From: Rodentibacter abscessus
GTDB taxonomy: Bacteria; Pseudomonadota; Gammaproteobacteria; Enterobacterales; Pasteurellaceae
Reading direction: 5' to 3'
Assembly (NCBI RefSeq): GCF_047160095.1
Contig: NZ_AP038785.1
Span: 2,232,001 to 2,296,000 of the forward strand
DNA: 64,000 nt
Below the pieces are notes generated by a model that searched no databases, was not told where the DNA came from, and saw only the letters and a program-made list of their open reading frames with translations. Below are positions 26,264-35,475 of the stretch, piece after piece (position 1 is the stretch's first letter; each line of letters opens with the position of its first letter). The translations under genes and the position numbers were made by a program.

Positions 26264-26874
26264 TATCGATAAAACCTAACTTTAGGCACATCAATCTGCA
26301 AGTCTGTTTTCCAACGTTGTAATGTGTGTTCGGCAAGTATTGCAAGCCCTTGATAAAACGGCACATTTTCTGCTTGATTGAGTTGTGCTAAAAAATGTAA
26401 CGCCCAAGTTAAAAAATGATCACACAGAAATTCAATGACTAAGTGCGGTCGATTTTCTGCAAGATAAGCAGCGAGCATAAACATTAAACCGATGTGATCT
26501 TCAGGTTCATCTTGTTGTGCTTGGAATATAATTTGATGTCGGCGTAGAAAATCTCGTAAAGCGAGCAACGAATTACCAAAAATGACACATTCAGGGTCAA
26601 GATAGACCGACCCCCAAGGCGGTGCTGGGAGTTCGTTCGGGCCGATAAATAAGCGTTGATATTGCTCACTGAGATCTTGACTTAATCCTTGTGTGATAAA
26701 TGCGGTCGCTTTTTCACATATTTTTGCATCAAACGCCATTTCCCAATCGTACGTCCAATTCGGTTGGCGGAAGAAATCCAGAATACCGACAAAGCGTATA
26801 TCCTCCGGTTCATAATAAAAAGCGGCACCGAGTAAACGTCCGTAAAGGGAAATTTGGTCAAGGGTGTTTTGCAT
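26263..26874 (-). CDS. dmsD: TorD/DmsD-family chaperone
   Basis: A 203-residue, all-helical cytoplasmic chaperone of the TorD/DmsD family. Length and the stretch LYQRLFIGPNELPAPPWGSVYLD (E-Y-x-R-L-F-x-G-P-type motif followed by PPW-S-Y) are characteristic. It should bind the twin-arginine signal of DmsA and hold back export until the molybdenum cofactor is inserted. It lies between dmsC and the ferredoxin gene. The symbol is assigned by context; it could equally be named as a TorD homologue. Confidence 0.85.
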   Translation of the reverse strand: MQNTLDQISLYGRLLGAAFYYEPEDIRFVGILDFFRQPNWTYDWEMAFDAKICEKATAFITQGLSQDLSEQYQRLFIGPNELPAPPWGSVYLDPECVIFGNSLLALRDFLRRHQIIFQAQQDEPEDHIGLMFMLAAYLAENRPHLVIEFLCDHFLTWALHFLAQLNQAENVPFYQGLAILAEHTLQRWKTDLQIDVPKVRFYR

Positions 26875-26913
26875 AAATTCTCCGTAAAATTAGACCGCAC
26901 TTTTTAGCTACTC

Positions 26914-27753
26914 TTAAGCCCCGATTGCCATTCCTGATGTCATATGTAAGCCGTAAAACAGCACACGTCCAATGCCTTCGGCAAGTAATGTCAATATTAC
27001 AGCGAAAGCAAGTAACCCCGTATGTTTTGTACGGAATAAAATGAATACAGCGATAGCCAGTAAACATAAGCGAACGGCTGTCATTACGGCGTAATTCGGT
27101 ACAAGTTCAACAGCGTGTTGGATCGCACTATGGATATTTTGTAAACGAAAACCTTGATACAAGGCAACCACTGCGGTGAGTAATAAAGCAAACGCAAATA
27201 AGCTCGGTACGAGGTTGAGATGATATTCACGTTGTTGATTCGGTATTAACAAAGCATAAGCCAGCACAAGTCCGCCCAATGCAACGGTGAGATAGAATGA
27301 CCAAGAGGTTAATGAAGTATGCCAAGTCGGCACACTGACAATGTGATAAACCTGATCCATCATATACATAAAGACCATACCGATAATAGCGGTCAAAATT
27401 CGCCAAAAATTACCAAGGGCAATCGGTATTTTCCCCGTGAGGGCGAGTAACCAATAGAAACCGGCAAGGGCAAAGAAAAGCACACCTGAAGCAATTTCGT
27501 TACTGATCATTGATTCTCCCAAACGATTTAATGCGTTAAACGCACGCATCGGCGAGCCTAAGTGCATCATTGATGCGAGAAATCCCAACCCTAAGAAAAG
27601 CAAAATCACAAAGATCGCTTTATGAATGTAAGCACGGCTTTTTTCACTTTTCGTGCCTGCGAGCACAACAGAAAAAACAAGCCACGCACCGACCGCACTT
27701 TGCGTCAGTACGGTGAAAAAAACCAATGGAAGTTCATCTAACCCAGCATTCAT
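26914..27753 (-). CDS. dmsC: DMSO reductase membrane anchor DmsC
   Basis: A 279-residue membrane subunit with eight hydrophobic helices, opening ELPLVFFTVLTQSAVGAW. DmsC anchors the periplasmic DmsAB pair and passes electrons from menaquinol to DmsB. The AHLGSPMRAFNAL-like stretch MHLGSPMRAFNAL is typical. It starts 2 bases after dmsB. An uptake signal lies in its 5' region and another in the gap to the chaperone. Confidence 0.92.
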   Translation of the reverse strand: MNAGLDELPLVFFTVLTQSAVGAWLVFSVVLAGTKSEKSRAYIHKAIFVILLFLGLGFLASMMHLGSPMRAFNALNRLGESMISNEIASGVLFFALAGFYWLLALTGKIPIALGNFWRILTAIIGMVFMYMMDQVYHIVSVPTWHTSLTSWSFYLTVALGGLVLAYALLIPNQQREYHLNLVPSLFAFALLLTAVVALYQGFRLQNIHSAIQHAVELVPNYAVMTAVRLCLLAIAVFILFRTKHTGLLAFAVILTLLAEGIGRVLFYGLHMTSGMAIGA

Positions 27754-27755
27754 TT

Positions 27756-28373
27756 TTACACCTCTCTCGGGTTGCCTAAGAACCCGTTTGTATCACCACT
27801 TGGGCGGACATTTTTATTTGGTTTCACCACTAAATTCGGACGAGTAATGTCAGCCGGAGGTAATGGTGCGATAGCGGCTTGTTCACCATATTTTGTGCGA
27901 AGTTCATCAATCGGTGCAAAATCTAAGGCACGCAATGGGCAGGCATCGACACAAATCGGTTTTTGCCCTGCTTTTACACGAGAATAACAACCGTCACATT
28001 TTGTCATATTGCCTTTTTTCGCATCATATTGCGGTGCATCATAAGGGCAAGCCATATGGCAGTAACGACAGCCGATACAAATCGCTTCATTGACGATGAC
28101 AAAGCCATCTTCATTTTTGTGCATTGCTCCGGTAGGGCAAACTTTGGTACAAGCCGGATCGGCACAATGATTACACGAAATAGACATATAATAGGCAAAG
28201 ACATCTTGATGCCAGCAATTATTAGGTTGTAGGCTCCAGTTGCCACCGGTATATTCATAAATACGGCGGAAATTTACCTCCGTGCCTAAATCTTTGTAAT
28301 CTTTACAAGCTAATTCACAAGTTTTGCAGCCTGTGCAGCGTTCAGAATCAAAATAAAAACCATATTGTTCCAT
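27756..28373 (-). CDS. dmsB: DMSO reductase iron-sulfur subunit DmsB
   Basis: A 205-residue subunit with four ferredoxin-like cysteine clusters: CTGCKTCELACKDYK near the N-terminus, CNHCADPACTKVCPTGAM, CIGCRYCHMACPYDAP and CDGCYSRV. These coordinate four [4Fe-4S] centres that carry electrons from DmsC to the molybdenum site of DmsA. It has no signal peptide of its own and is exported together with DmsA. It lies 10 bases after dmsA. Confidence 0.95.
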   Translation of the reverse strand: MEQYGFYFDSERCTGCKTCELACKDYKDLGTEVNFRRIYEYTGGNWSLQPNNCWHQDVFAYYMSISCNHCADPACTKVCPTGAMHKNEDGFVIVNEAICIGCRYCHMACPYDAPQYDAKKGNMTKCDGCYSRVKAGQKPICVDACPLRALDFAPIDELRTKYGEQAAIAPLPPADITRPNLVVKPNKNVRPSGDTNGFLGNPREV

Positions 28374-28383
28374 TATTTACTCC

Positions 28384-30804
28384 CTACAAGCGTTCCACTT
28401 GAACTAAATTAGAATGTTGCGGATTGCCTTTCGCCAAAGGGGACGGACGTTGGGTGGTTAAAACATTGATGCAACCGGAGTGATCAATACGATCTTTATC
28501 CGGTGCATACCAAGCCCCTTCGCTTAATGCCACAACGCCCGGTATAATACGCGGGGTAACTTTTGCGTGAATACGCACTTCGCCACGGTCATTAAAGATA
28601 CGAATCATATCGCCGTTTTTAATACCTCGAGGCTCTGCATCAATGGGGTTTATCCACATTTCTTGCGGGTTTGCCGCCTTTAAGACATCCACGTTGCCGT
28701 AGGTAGAATGGGTTCTGGCTTTATAGTGGAAACCGCTCAGTTGTAACGGGTATTTTTTCATCAGCGGATCGCCGTAATGCTCAAAACTTTGCGTATGAAT
28801 TGGTAGCGGGTGAATTACCTCATCTTCCGCCAATTTCCAAGTTTTGGCGATTTCTGCTAGACGAGAGGAGTAAATTTCAATTTTTCCTGATGGCGTTTGA
28901 AGCGGATTTTTTTCCGGATCTTCACGAAAATCTTTATATGCCACATAGAAGCCGTCCGGATCGACTTTCTTGAAAATGCCTTGCTGTCTAAATGCTTCAA
29001 AATCAGGTAATTCAGGGAGCTGCTGGCGAGATTGCTGATAAATATGACGTAGCCATTCTTCTTGCGTGCGTCCTTCGGTGAATTTTTCTTTCACGCCCAT
29101 TTTTTCTGCTAAATCGCTTAACATATCGTAAATCGTACGACATTCAAAAACAGGTTTAATCACTTGGTCGGCAAAGATCACATAGTTCATATTTGCCACA
29201 TAAGCATCTAAGGCAAAGTCCATTTGCTCGGAAGCGGTACAATCTGGTAGCAAAATATCACTATATTTCGCGGTGGATGTCATATGATTATCAATGGTGA
29301 TGATCATTTCGCATTGATTTTCATCTTGCAAAATATCGTGAGTGCGATTGATTTGTGCGTGTTGATTGATCAAGCAGTTACTTGCGTAATTCCAAATAAC
29401 TTTAATCGGTGAAGAAAGTCTATCCACACCACGAATACCATCGCTAAGTGCGGTCATTTCCGTGCCTCGAATAATGGCATCCGTCCACATAAACATCGGA
29501 ATGCTGGCTTTGACCGGATTTTCTAAGGTCGGCATACGCACAAACGGAAGACTATATGCACTTTCACGCGCCCCTGTATTACCACCGTGAATGCCTACGT
29601 TGCCGGTTAAAATAGGTAACATAGCAATGGCTCGGGAAATAAGCTCACCGTTGCTACGGCGTTGTGGTCCCCAACCTTGTGAGATAAATGCCGGTTTTGT
29701 GCTAGCGATTTCACGAGCAAGTTTAATAATTCGATCAGCTGGGATAGCGGTTATTTTTGATGCCCATTCCGGTGTTTTAGCGATACCATCATCACCTTGT
29801 CCTAAAATGTAGGCTTTGTAATGAGCATTTTTAGGTGCCTCTTTCGGCAAGGTTTTTTCATCATAGCCGGCACAATATTTATCAAGGAAAGGTTGATCAA
29901 CGAGATCTTCGGTTATCATCACATAAGCCAATGCCGATACAAGTGCGGCATCTGTTCCCGGACGGATAGGAATCCATTCGTCTTCACGACCGGCTGCCGT
30001 ATCGTTATAGCGAGGATCGATAATAATCATCTTCGCATTGGAGCGAGCTTTAGCTTGTTCGATACAATAGGTTAAACCACCACCGCTCATACGTGTTTCG
30101 GCAGGATTATTACCAAACAACACAATAAGTTTGCTATTTTCAATATCCGCCATACCATTACCAAGCGCCCATCCACCGCCATAGGTATAATCTAAGCCTA
30201 CCGCAATTTGTGCCGTGCTGTAATCGCCATAATGGTTTAAATAACCGCCGATACAATTCATAAAACGTGCAAGCATCGTAGATGCAGGCGGCCATGATTT
30301 TGTCATCGTGCCGCCGAGCGTACCTGTACCGTAGTTTAAATAAATCGATTCGTTGCCATATTTTTCGATATTTCGGTTTAATGCTTCGGCAATTTCCGTT
30401 AAAGCTTCATCCCAACTGATTCGTTTAAATTTGCCTTCACCACGTTTACCCACACGCTTCATAGGGTATTTTAAGCGATCGGGATTATATACTCGGCGGC
30501 GCATAGAACGCCCACGCAAACAAGCACGCACCTGATGATCCACATTATACGTTTCTGTACCAGTATTATCCGTTTCCACATAAGTAATGCGATTATCTTT
30601 CACATGCATACGCAATGGGCAACGACTACCGCAGTTTACCGTACAAGCACTCCATACGATTTTTTCTTCACTTGTTTCGGAGGTTATCGGTGTTTCTGCC
30701 GCTACCGCATTAAATGGCAAGGTAAGATCAGAAACGGCAAACGCAATACCTACCGATGATGTCTTAATAAAATTTCGGCGACTAATTTGATCCATATTAC
30801 TCAT
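28384..30804 (-). CDS. dmsA: DMSO reductase catalytic subunit DmsA
   Basis: An 806-residue molybdenum bis-MGD enzyme that reduces dimethyl sulfoxide and related N- or S-oxides during anaerobic respiration. A twin-arginine signal is clear (SRRNFIKT, arginines 9 and 10, followed by a hydrophobic stretch ending AVAA). An N-terminal [4Fe-4S] motif reads CTVNCGSRCPL with a later CLRG. Typical molybdopterin motifs (GNNPAETRMSGGG, ISQGWGPQRRSNGE, GNVGIHGGNTG) follow. I chose ATG 30804, with GGGGA upstream; the longer frame begins with TTG. FNR-like sites lie upstream. Confidence 0.95.
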   Translation of the reverse strand: MSNMDQISRRNFIKTSSVGIAFAVSDLTLPFNAVAAETPITSETSEEKIVWSACTVNCGSRCPLRMHVKDNRITYVETDNTGTETYNVDHQVRACLRGRSMRRRVYNPDRLKYPMKRVGKRGEGKFKRISWDEALTEIAEALNRNIEKYGNESIYLNYGTGTLGGTMTKSWPPASTMLARFMNCIGGYLNHYGDYSTAQIAVGLDYTYGGGWALGNGMADIENSKLIVLFGNNPAETRMSGGGLTYCIEQAKARSNAKMIIIDPRYNDTAAGREDEWIPIRPGTDAALVSALAYVMITEDLVDQPFLDKYCAGYDEKTLPKEAPKNAHYKAYILGQGDDGIAKTPEWASKITAIPADRIIKLAREIASTKPAFISQGWGPQRRSNGELISRAIAMLPILTGNVGIHGGNTGARESAYSLPFVRMPTLENPVKASIPMFMWTDAIIRGTEMTALSDGIRGVDRLSSPIKVIWNYASNCLINQHAQINRTHDILQDENQCEMIITIDNHMTSTAKYSDILLPDCTASEQMDFALDAYVANMNYVIFADQVIKPVFECRTIYDMLSDLAEKMGVKEKFTEGRTQEEWLRHIYQQSRQQLPELPDFEAFRQQGIFKKVDPDGFYVAYKDFREDPEKNPLQTPSGKIEIYSSRLAEIAKTWKLAEDEVIHPLPIHTQSFEHYGDPLMKKYPLQLSGFHYKARTHSTYGNVDVLKAANPQEMWINPIDAEPRGIKNGDMIRIFNDRGEVRIHAKVTPRIIPGVVALSEGAWYAPDKDRIDHSGCINVLTTQRPSPLAKGNPQHSNLVQVERL

Positions 30805-30848
30805 ATATCGTCCCCACAATCTGATTGAGCAATGATAAAAGAAGCCTG

Positions 30849-30890
30849 ATTAAACCATCATTTAAAAAGAGAAAGTTTGAAATAGATCAC
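30849..30890 (-). promoter_or_regulatory. Putative FNR-dependent dmsA promoter
   Basis: TTGAA-ATAG-ATCAC at 30877-30890 matches 8 of 10 bases of the FNR box TTGAT-N4-ATCAA. On the minus strand a TTTAAT -10 hexamer (30849-30854) lies 32 bases from the centre of the box, the spacing of a class II FNR promoter (-41.5). Anaerobic induction of dmsABC by FNR is established in E. coli. Confidence 0.6.
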
Positions 30891-30926
30891 ATAAATAAAA
30901 AGAGATATCTAAAAACAATAGAAAAG

Positions 30927-30940
30927 ATGATTAAAATCAA
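30927..30940. promoter_or_regulatory. Second, better FNR-like box upstream of dmsA
   Basis: ATGAT-TAAA-ATCAA matches 9 of 10 bases of the FNR consensus. Its centre lies 50 bases (about five helical turns) upstream of the first box, near -91.5 of the predicted start. Confidence 0.5.
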
Positions 30941-31171
30941 GGTGATATAATGAGAATTATTATTGAGTTGGGAGTTGTGTATTTTTATGCTTAACAAATA
31001 GAAAATAGGCCATGAGCCCATTTGGGAGATAGGTTGTCTATATCATAGGATTATTGATCGGCTTATTGCTCAGTCTTAGCTTTAAAAAAACTTGGGTTAC
31101 TTGCTTAACCTTTGAGTATTCGTACTAGGTACGGTCGGTTTTCCTGGTATTGTGTAGCATATGTACAATAC

Positions 31172-31972
31172 CTATTTCAACAAATGTACAATTAACATAT
31201 AAGTTGCAATTGTCAACAAAGTTAAGCCTAATAATTTTCTCACCATATTAGGAACTAAGATACCACGGAGCTTCATTGAAAGAAAGCTAGTTGCAAATGA
31301 ACTTAATACTACAATGGTAACAACAGAAAAATTTACATAGCCAATTTGCCAGGCGTAATCAAGATGAAAAGGTGGGGTTTTAGATATATACCCATATAAG
31401 CTGCCTAAACCACTGAATACTATCATATAGTTAGTATAAGGGGCTATTTGATGTGGCTTTACGATGCTTAGTTGGCTAATTAAAGGTGCCATGATAGAAC
31501 CACCGCCAATCCCAGTCATACCTGCTACGCTACCACCAAATAAACATAGCAATATTCCCTTTAGGTTTTCATCACGTTCTGATCGAGCGATTTTAGCTGT
31601 TTTGGTTTGAAAAATGGTCTGTAAAGACAAGAGAGTTAATACAATGATGAAAATCATTATAATGAAAGTATCTGCTAGATAGAAACTGGCTTCAAAACCT
31701 AATTGAACTCCTGCCATCATACCAGCACACCAAAATAGCATTGTTTTGAAATTAATCTGAATTTTCTGCTGATAAAAATAAATTAGGTTAATTAAAGAGG
31801 TTCCTATTACGATTGTAAGGGAGGTTGCCGCCACCATTTGTAATGGAAACTCGGGAAATACTGTATATAGAATCGGCACCATCAGTACACCGCCGCCAAT
31901 GCCTAAAATAGCTGACATTAGATTAGTTAATATACCGCACATAATAAGAATGAAAATTAATTGTAAGCTCAT
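31172..31972 (-). CDS. TauE/SafE-family sulfite/sulfonate (anion) exporter
   Basis: A 266-residue membrane protein with about eight helices and two internally repeated glycine motifs, ILGIGGGVLMVPIL near the N-terminus and MTGIGGGSIMAPLI after the middle, the hallmark of the TauE/SafE family. Members export sulfite, sulfoacetate or related anions. It is divergent from the symporter-sulfatase genes across 235 bases, which suggests that it expels sulfate released by the sulfatase; this is inference. No uptake signal is seen in the gene. Confidence 0.85.
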   Translation of the reverse strand: MSLQLIFILIMCGILTNLMSAILGIGGGVLMVPILYTVFPEFPLQMVAATSLTIVIGTSLINLIYFYQQKIQINFKTMLFWCAGMMAGVQLGFEASFYLADTFIIMIFIIVLTLLSLQTIFQTKTAKIARSERDENLKGILLCLFGGSVAGMTGIGGGSIMAPLISQLSIVKPHQIAPYTNYMIVFSGLGSLYGYISKTPPFHLDYAWQIGYVNFSVVTIVVLSSFATSFLSMKLRGILVPNMVRKLLGLTLLTIATYMLIVHLLK

Positions 31973-32083
31973 AAAAGTACCATTTTTATATATTAGACCA
32001 TTACATACTTATTATGGCTTGATTTTGAGCTTACGATTTATGATCACCCTCATATTGTAAAATATTTTCTTATTTATTTAAAT

Positions 32084-32103
32084 TTTGTGATCTAAGTCAC
32101 TAT
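32084..32103 (+). promoter_or_regulatory. CRP-like site between exporter and symporter genes
   Basis: TGTGA-TCTAAG-TCACT at 32086-32101 matches 9 of 10 core positions of the CRP site. It lies in the divergent promoter region, 105 bases before the symporter start. A perfect inverted repeat TATGATA-AG-TATCATA (32109-32124) and a spaced one, ATTACA/TGTAAT (32140-32158), lie just downstream and are candidate operators. Confidence 0.55.
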
Positions 32104-32207
32104 GGCTATATGATAAGTATCATAAATGCTTAGATAGCAATTACATTATAGTTGTAATATATTTTTAAATATTTTCATTTATCTCAATATGAGCAAGGAG
32201 GGATATT

Positions 32208-33887
32208 ATGTTTATCACAATTAGTACTTTTCTCCTCGTAACGGGAATAGTCGCATTTATTTCATGGAAAAAAACCAGAAATGATGATTTAAGCACTTCT
32301 AAAGGTTATTTCTTAGCCGGGCGGGGATTAAGTGGTTTTGTAATTGGTTGTTCAATGGTATTAACATCATTATCAACAGAGCAATTAATTGGTGTTAACG
32401 CTGTTTCTTATAAAGGTAATTTCTCAATTATTGCTTGGACAGTACAATCTGTTATTCCATTATGTTTCTTAGCTCTTTATTTATTACCTAAATATATCAA
32501 AAACGGTTATACCACAATTCCAGAATTTTTTGAGAATCGTTTTGACCGGCAAACGCGCTTAATCATGTCTGCGCTTTTCTTGGTATTCTATCTATTTATT
32601 GTTATTCCAACCGCACTTTATACGGGAGCGATTGCCTTTAATAAAATTTTTAATTTAGAGACCGTTTTTGGAATTAGCTATGGTCAATCAATTGTTTATA
32701 CGGTAACGGCTATCGGTGTTGTCGGGGCAATTTATGCTATTTTTGGCGGTTTAAAAGCGGTTGCGGTATCAGATACGGTAAATGCAGTGCTTTTAGTCGT
32801 GGGTGCATTATTAGTACCAATCTTTGCCTTAATTTATTTGGGTGATGGCAATATTGCGGTGGGTTTTAAAACGATCACAACAACACATGTGGAAAAATTC
32901 AATGCAATTGGTGGAGCAGAAGATGCGGTACCTTGGCCTGCAATTTTTACAGGTATTTTGATTGTGAATTTTTTCTATTGGACGACTAATCAAGCAATTG
33001 TACAACGTGCGTTAGGGGCGCGAGATTTAAAATCTGGTCAAAAAGGGATTCTCCTTGCTGCATTATTCCTCTTAACATTACCATTAATTCTCAATTTACC
33101 GGGCTTATTAAGCTTCCATATTCTTGGCGAAGGGCTAAATCCTATTGATACCTCTTATCCGGCCTTAGTCAATCGTGTATTACCAACTTTCTTACAAGGT
33201 TTCTTCATTGCAGCATTATTTGGCGCAATTTTGAGTACATTTAACTCTTTCTTAAACTCTGCTGCAACGATTTATTGTAAGGACTTATTACCGTCAATCA
33301 GTAAAACGCAACGCACAGAAAAAGAACTAATTTTGCATGCGAAAAAAATCTCTGCGATTATGGCAGTATTGACAATGATTATCGGTCCTTTATTAATGTT
33401 CGGTACTGATGGAATTTTCTTATTAACTAAACGCTTTGCTGGTTTTGTAAACATCCCAATTGTTGCGTTATTTGCAGTCGGTTTATTTAATAAAACTGTT
33501 TCAGGTTTAGCGGCACGGATTGCTTTATTGTTACATGTTATTTTATATTTCTGTATTGTGTGGGTGTTCCAAATGAAAGTAAATTTTGTGTACGTGATGG
33601 CTGCATTGTTCGTATTTGATGTCGTTGTGATGTTGGTATTAGGTCAATTCTTAAAACGTGAACCATACGAAGAAAGTAAGGAAAATAAAGAAGGTGTTGA
33701 TTTAACCAACTGGGAACATGTTCGTGTCACTGTGGCATCATTAGTGCTAGGTTTGATTTCCTTACACGTCTTACTTTCACCATTCGGTTTAGCTTCAACA
33801 GAAGGTCAACCACTCTTAATTTTAGGTATTTATGCGGTCTTACAAGTTATTTTCCTATTTGTATTTCGCAGTAAAAAAGAGGTTTAA
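32208..33887 (+). CDS. Sodium:solute symporter (SSS family, YidK-like)
   Basis: A 559-residue transporter of the SSS/SLC5 family with about fourteen hydrophobic segments. Family landmarks include GYFLAGRGLSGFVIGCSM, TIPEFFENRFDRQTR and the AIFGGLKAVAVSDTVNAVLL stretch. In E. coli the similar YidK stands next to the sulfatase YidJ; here too a sulfatase gene follows after 3 bases. It probably brings an intact sulfate ester into the cytoplasm with sodium. An in-frame uptake signal (ACCGCACTT near 32611) shows adaptation to this family of bacteria. AAGGAGGG precedes the ATG. Confidence 0.88.
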   Translation: MFITISTFLLVTGIVAFISWKKTRNDDLSTSKGYFLAGRGLSGFVIGCSMVLTSLSTEQLIGVNAVSYKGNFSIIAWTVQSVIPLCFLALYLLPKYIKNGYTTIPEFFENRFDRQTRLIMSALFLVFYLFIVIPTALYTGAIAFNKIFNLETVFGISYGQSIVYTVTAIGVVGAIYAIFGGLKAVAVSDTVNAVLLVVGALLVPIFALIYLGDGNIAVGFKTITTTHVEKFNAIGGAEDAVPWPAIFTGILIVNFFYWTTNQAIVQRALGARDLKSGQKGILLAALFLLTLPLILNLPGLLSFHILGEGLNPIDTSYPALVNRVLPTFLQGFFIAALFGAILSTFNSFLNSAATIYCKDLLPSISKTQRTEKELILHAKKISAIMAVLTMIIGPLLMFGTDGIFLLTKRFAGFVNIPIVALFAVGLFNKTVSGLAARIALLLHVILYFCIVWVFQMKVNFVYVMAALFVFDVVVMLVLGQFLKREPYEESKENKEGVDLTNWEHVRVTVASLVLGLISLHVLLSPFGLASTEGQPLLILGIYAVLQVIFLFVFRSKKEV

Positions 33888-33890
33888 ATA

Positions 33891-35336
33891 ATGAATATTG
33901 TCTATATTCTCTTAGATCAAGTAAGGAAAGATATGCTTGGTGCTTACGGGCATCAAGTAGTTAAAACACCGAATATTGATAGACTTGCACAAGATGGTAT
34001 TCGGTTTAATAATGCTTTTACGCCGGCTTCGGTTTGTGGACCTGCGCGTACTTCTTTATTTACAGGATTAATGCCATCTTCACATGGCATTATCAAAAAT
34101 GGGGAAAAAGGAGGAATTGGAGAAATTAGTCAACAAGCCCCAAATATTGCTAAATTAGAAGGATATAATACTTATGTTGTAGGTAAATGGCATGTAGGAA
34201 CCAAATCTGTGCCTGAAGATTATGATATCAAGGGACATAATTTTGATGGTTATGGTTATCCTGGAAGCGGCGTATATAAAAATTTAGTTTTCAATCAACC
34301 GCCTACACATTCTAACCGTTATAAAGAATGGTTAGAGGAAAAAGGCTTTGAATTTCCTGAAGTAAGCAAAGCATATTTTGGCGATAATCCGCATTTACGG
34401 GTACAAGAACTTTGTGGTTTTTTATCAGGGACAAAAGAACAAACCATTCCTTATTTTATCGTTGATGAAGCGAAAAGATATATCCGGGAATCACTAGAGG
34501 AAAACAAGCCGTTCTTTACTTGGATTAACTTCTGGGGACCTCATACTCCTTGTATCGTGCCTGAACCATATTATTCTATGTATAGCAAAGATGATGTTGT
34601 ATTAGATGAAAGTTTCTTTAAACCGTTAGAAGGTAAACCGGGACATTTCCGCACTATTTCTAAAATGTGGGGAATGTGGGAAGCGAGTGAAGATCATTGG
34701 AAAGAAGTGATCACAAAATTCTGGGGCTATATTACCTTAATTGATGATGCTATTGGTGAGTTATTTGTTTTTCTCAAACAACATAATTTGTATGAGAGTA
34801 CTTTCTTAGTTGCTACTGCTGACCATGGTGATGCAATGGGCGCACATCGAATGATTGAAAAAGGGGAGTTCATGTTTGATACGACCTACAACATTCCTTT
34901 AATTATCAAAGATCCAAAATCGAATCGCGTTAATGAACAAGATGATAACTTAGTTTATTTACATGATTTAACATCTACCGTCTATGATATTGCAGAGCAA
35001 AAAATTCCAACTGAATTCCAAGGGGAAACTTTATTACCGATCACGCGTGAAAAGCAACAAAATGATCGAAAAGGAATTTTAGCGCAACTTGCAGGGCATT
35101 TTGTGTATTTTGAACAACGGATGTGGCATCGTAAAGATTATAAATTGGTTTTTAATGCGACCGATGTGTGTGAGCTTTACGATGTTCGTTGCGATCCTGA
35201 AGAAATGTATAATTTATTTTACGATGAACGTTATAAGGGGGTAAAAAAAGAAATGCTTGAAGAAATGCGTGTGGAGATGAAACGCTTGGGGGATCCATTG
35301 GAAAATTGGGTTTATCGAATTATTGATGAAATCTAA
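33891..35336 (+). CDS. Cytoplasmic cysteine-type sulfatase (YidJ-like)
   Basis: A 481-residue sulfatase with the maturation signature C-G-P-A-R-x4-T-G at residues 49-59; Cys49 is the residue to be turned into formylglycine. Other active-site motifs are present: LLDQVRKDMLG at the start, VGKWHVG near 100 and TADHGDAMGAH near 310. There is no signal peptide, so it acts in the cytoplasm. It is 3 bases after the symporter gene and upstream of an anaerobic maturase, so import, hydrolysis and enzyme maturation are encoded together. The substrate is not shown by the sequence; a sulfated monosaccharide is the best guess. Confidence 0.9.
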   Translation: MNIVYILLDQVRKDMLGAYGHQVVKTPNIDRLAQDGIRFNNAFTPASVCGPARTSLFTGLMPSSHGIIKNGEKGGIGEISQQAPNIAKLEGYNTYVVGKWHVGTKSVPEDYDIKGHNFDGYGYPGSGVYKNLVFNQPPTHSNRYKEWLEEKGFEFPEVSKAYFGDNPHLRVQELCGFLSGTKEQTIPYFIVDEAKRYIRESLEENKPFFTWINFWGPHTPCIVPEPYYSMYSKDDVVLDESFFKPLEGKPGHFRTISKMWGMWEASEDHWKEVITKFWGYITLIDDAIGELFVFLKQHNLYESTFLVATADHGDAMGAHRMIEKGEFMFDTTYNIPLIIKDPKSNRVNEQDDNLVYLHDLTSTVYDIAEQKIPTEFQGETLLPITREKQQNDRKGILAQLAGHFVYFEQRMWHRKDYKLVFNATDVCELYDVRCDPEEMYNLFYDERYKGVKKEMLEEMRVEMKRLGDPLENWVYRIIDEI

Positions 35337-35342
35337 CCGCTG

Positions 35343-35372
35343 AAAGGCGACATGTGTTCGCCTTTATTTTTT
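35343..35372 (+). terminator. Terminator after the sulfatase gene
   Basis: AAAGGCGA and TCGCCTTT form an 8-bp stem with a 7-base loop, followed by ATTTTTT. It separates symporter-sulfatase from the regulator-maturase pair. Confidence 0.85.
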
Positions 35373-35392
35373 CCTCTGATTCATATAAGGTG

Positions 35393-35426
35393 ATGAGGTT
35401 AACGTTTTATTAAGCGTTAACCTCAT
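35393..35426. promoter_or_regulatory. 12-bp perfect inverted repeat upstream of the regulator
   Basis: ATGAGGTTAACG and CGTTAACCTCAT flank a 10-base AT-rich spacer. No T-run follows on the plus strand, so an operator is more likely than a terminator. It ends 49 bases before the Crp/Fnr-family gene and may be its own binding site. Confidence 0.5.
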
Positions 35427-35475
35427 TATCTTGAAAAATTTAACTATGAAAAATAAATATCACATAGGAAGGAAT

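Larger units (their letters stand above)
30805..31171. other. dmsA upstream region and gap to the exporter gene
   Basis: These 367 bases hold the dmsA promoter (below) and, at its far end, a hairpin (GGTATTGT at 31146 with ACAATACC at 31165) at the 3' end of the exporter gene. The middle, 30941-31140, shows no coding sequence and no motif that I can name. Confidence 0.5.

Noticed and set aside
28384..30804. Alternative naming of the molybdoenzyme as a TMAO or biotin sulfoxide reductase
   Set aside because: The DmsB- and DmsC-type partners and the N-terminal iron-sulfur motif of DmsA decide for DMSO reductase.
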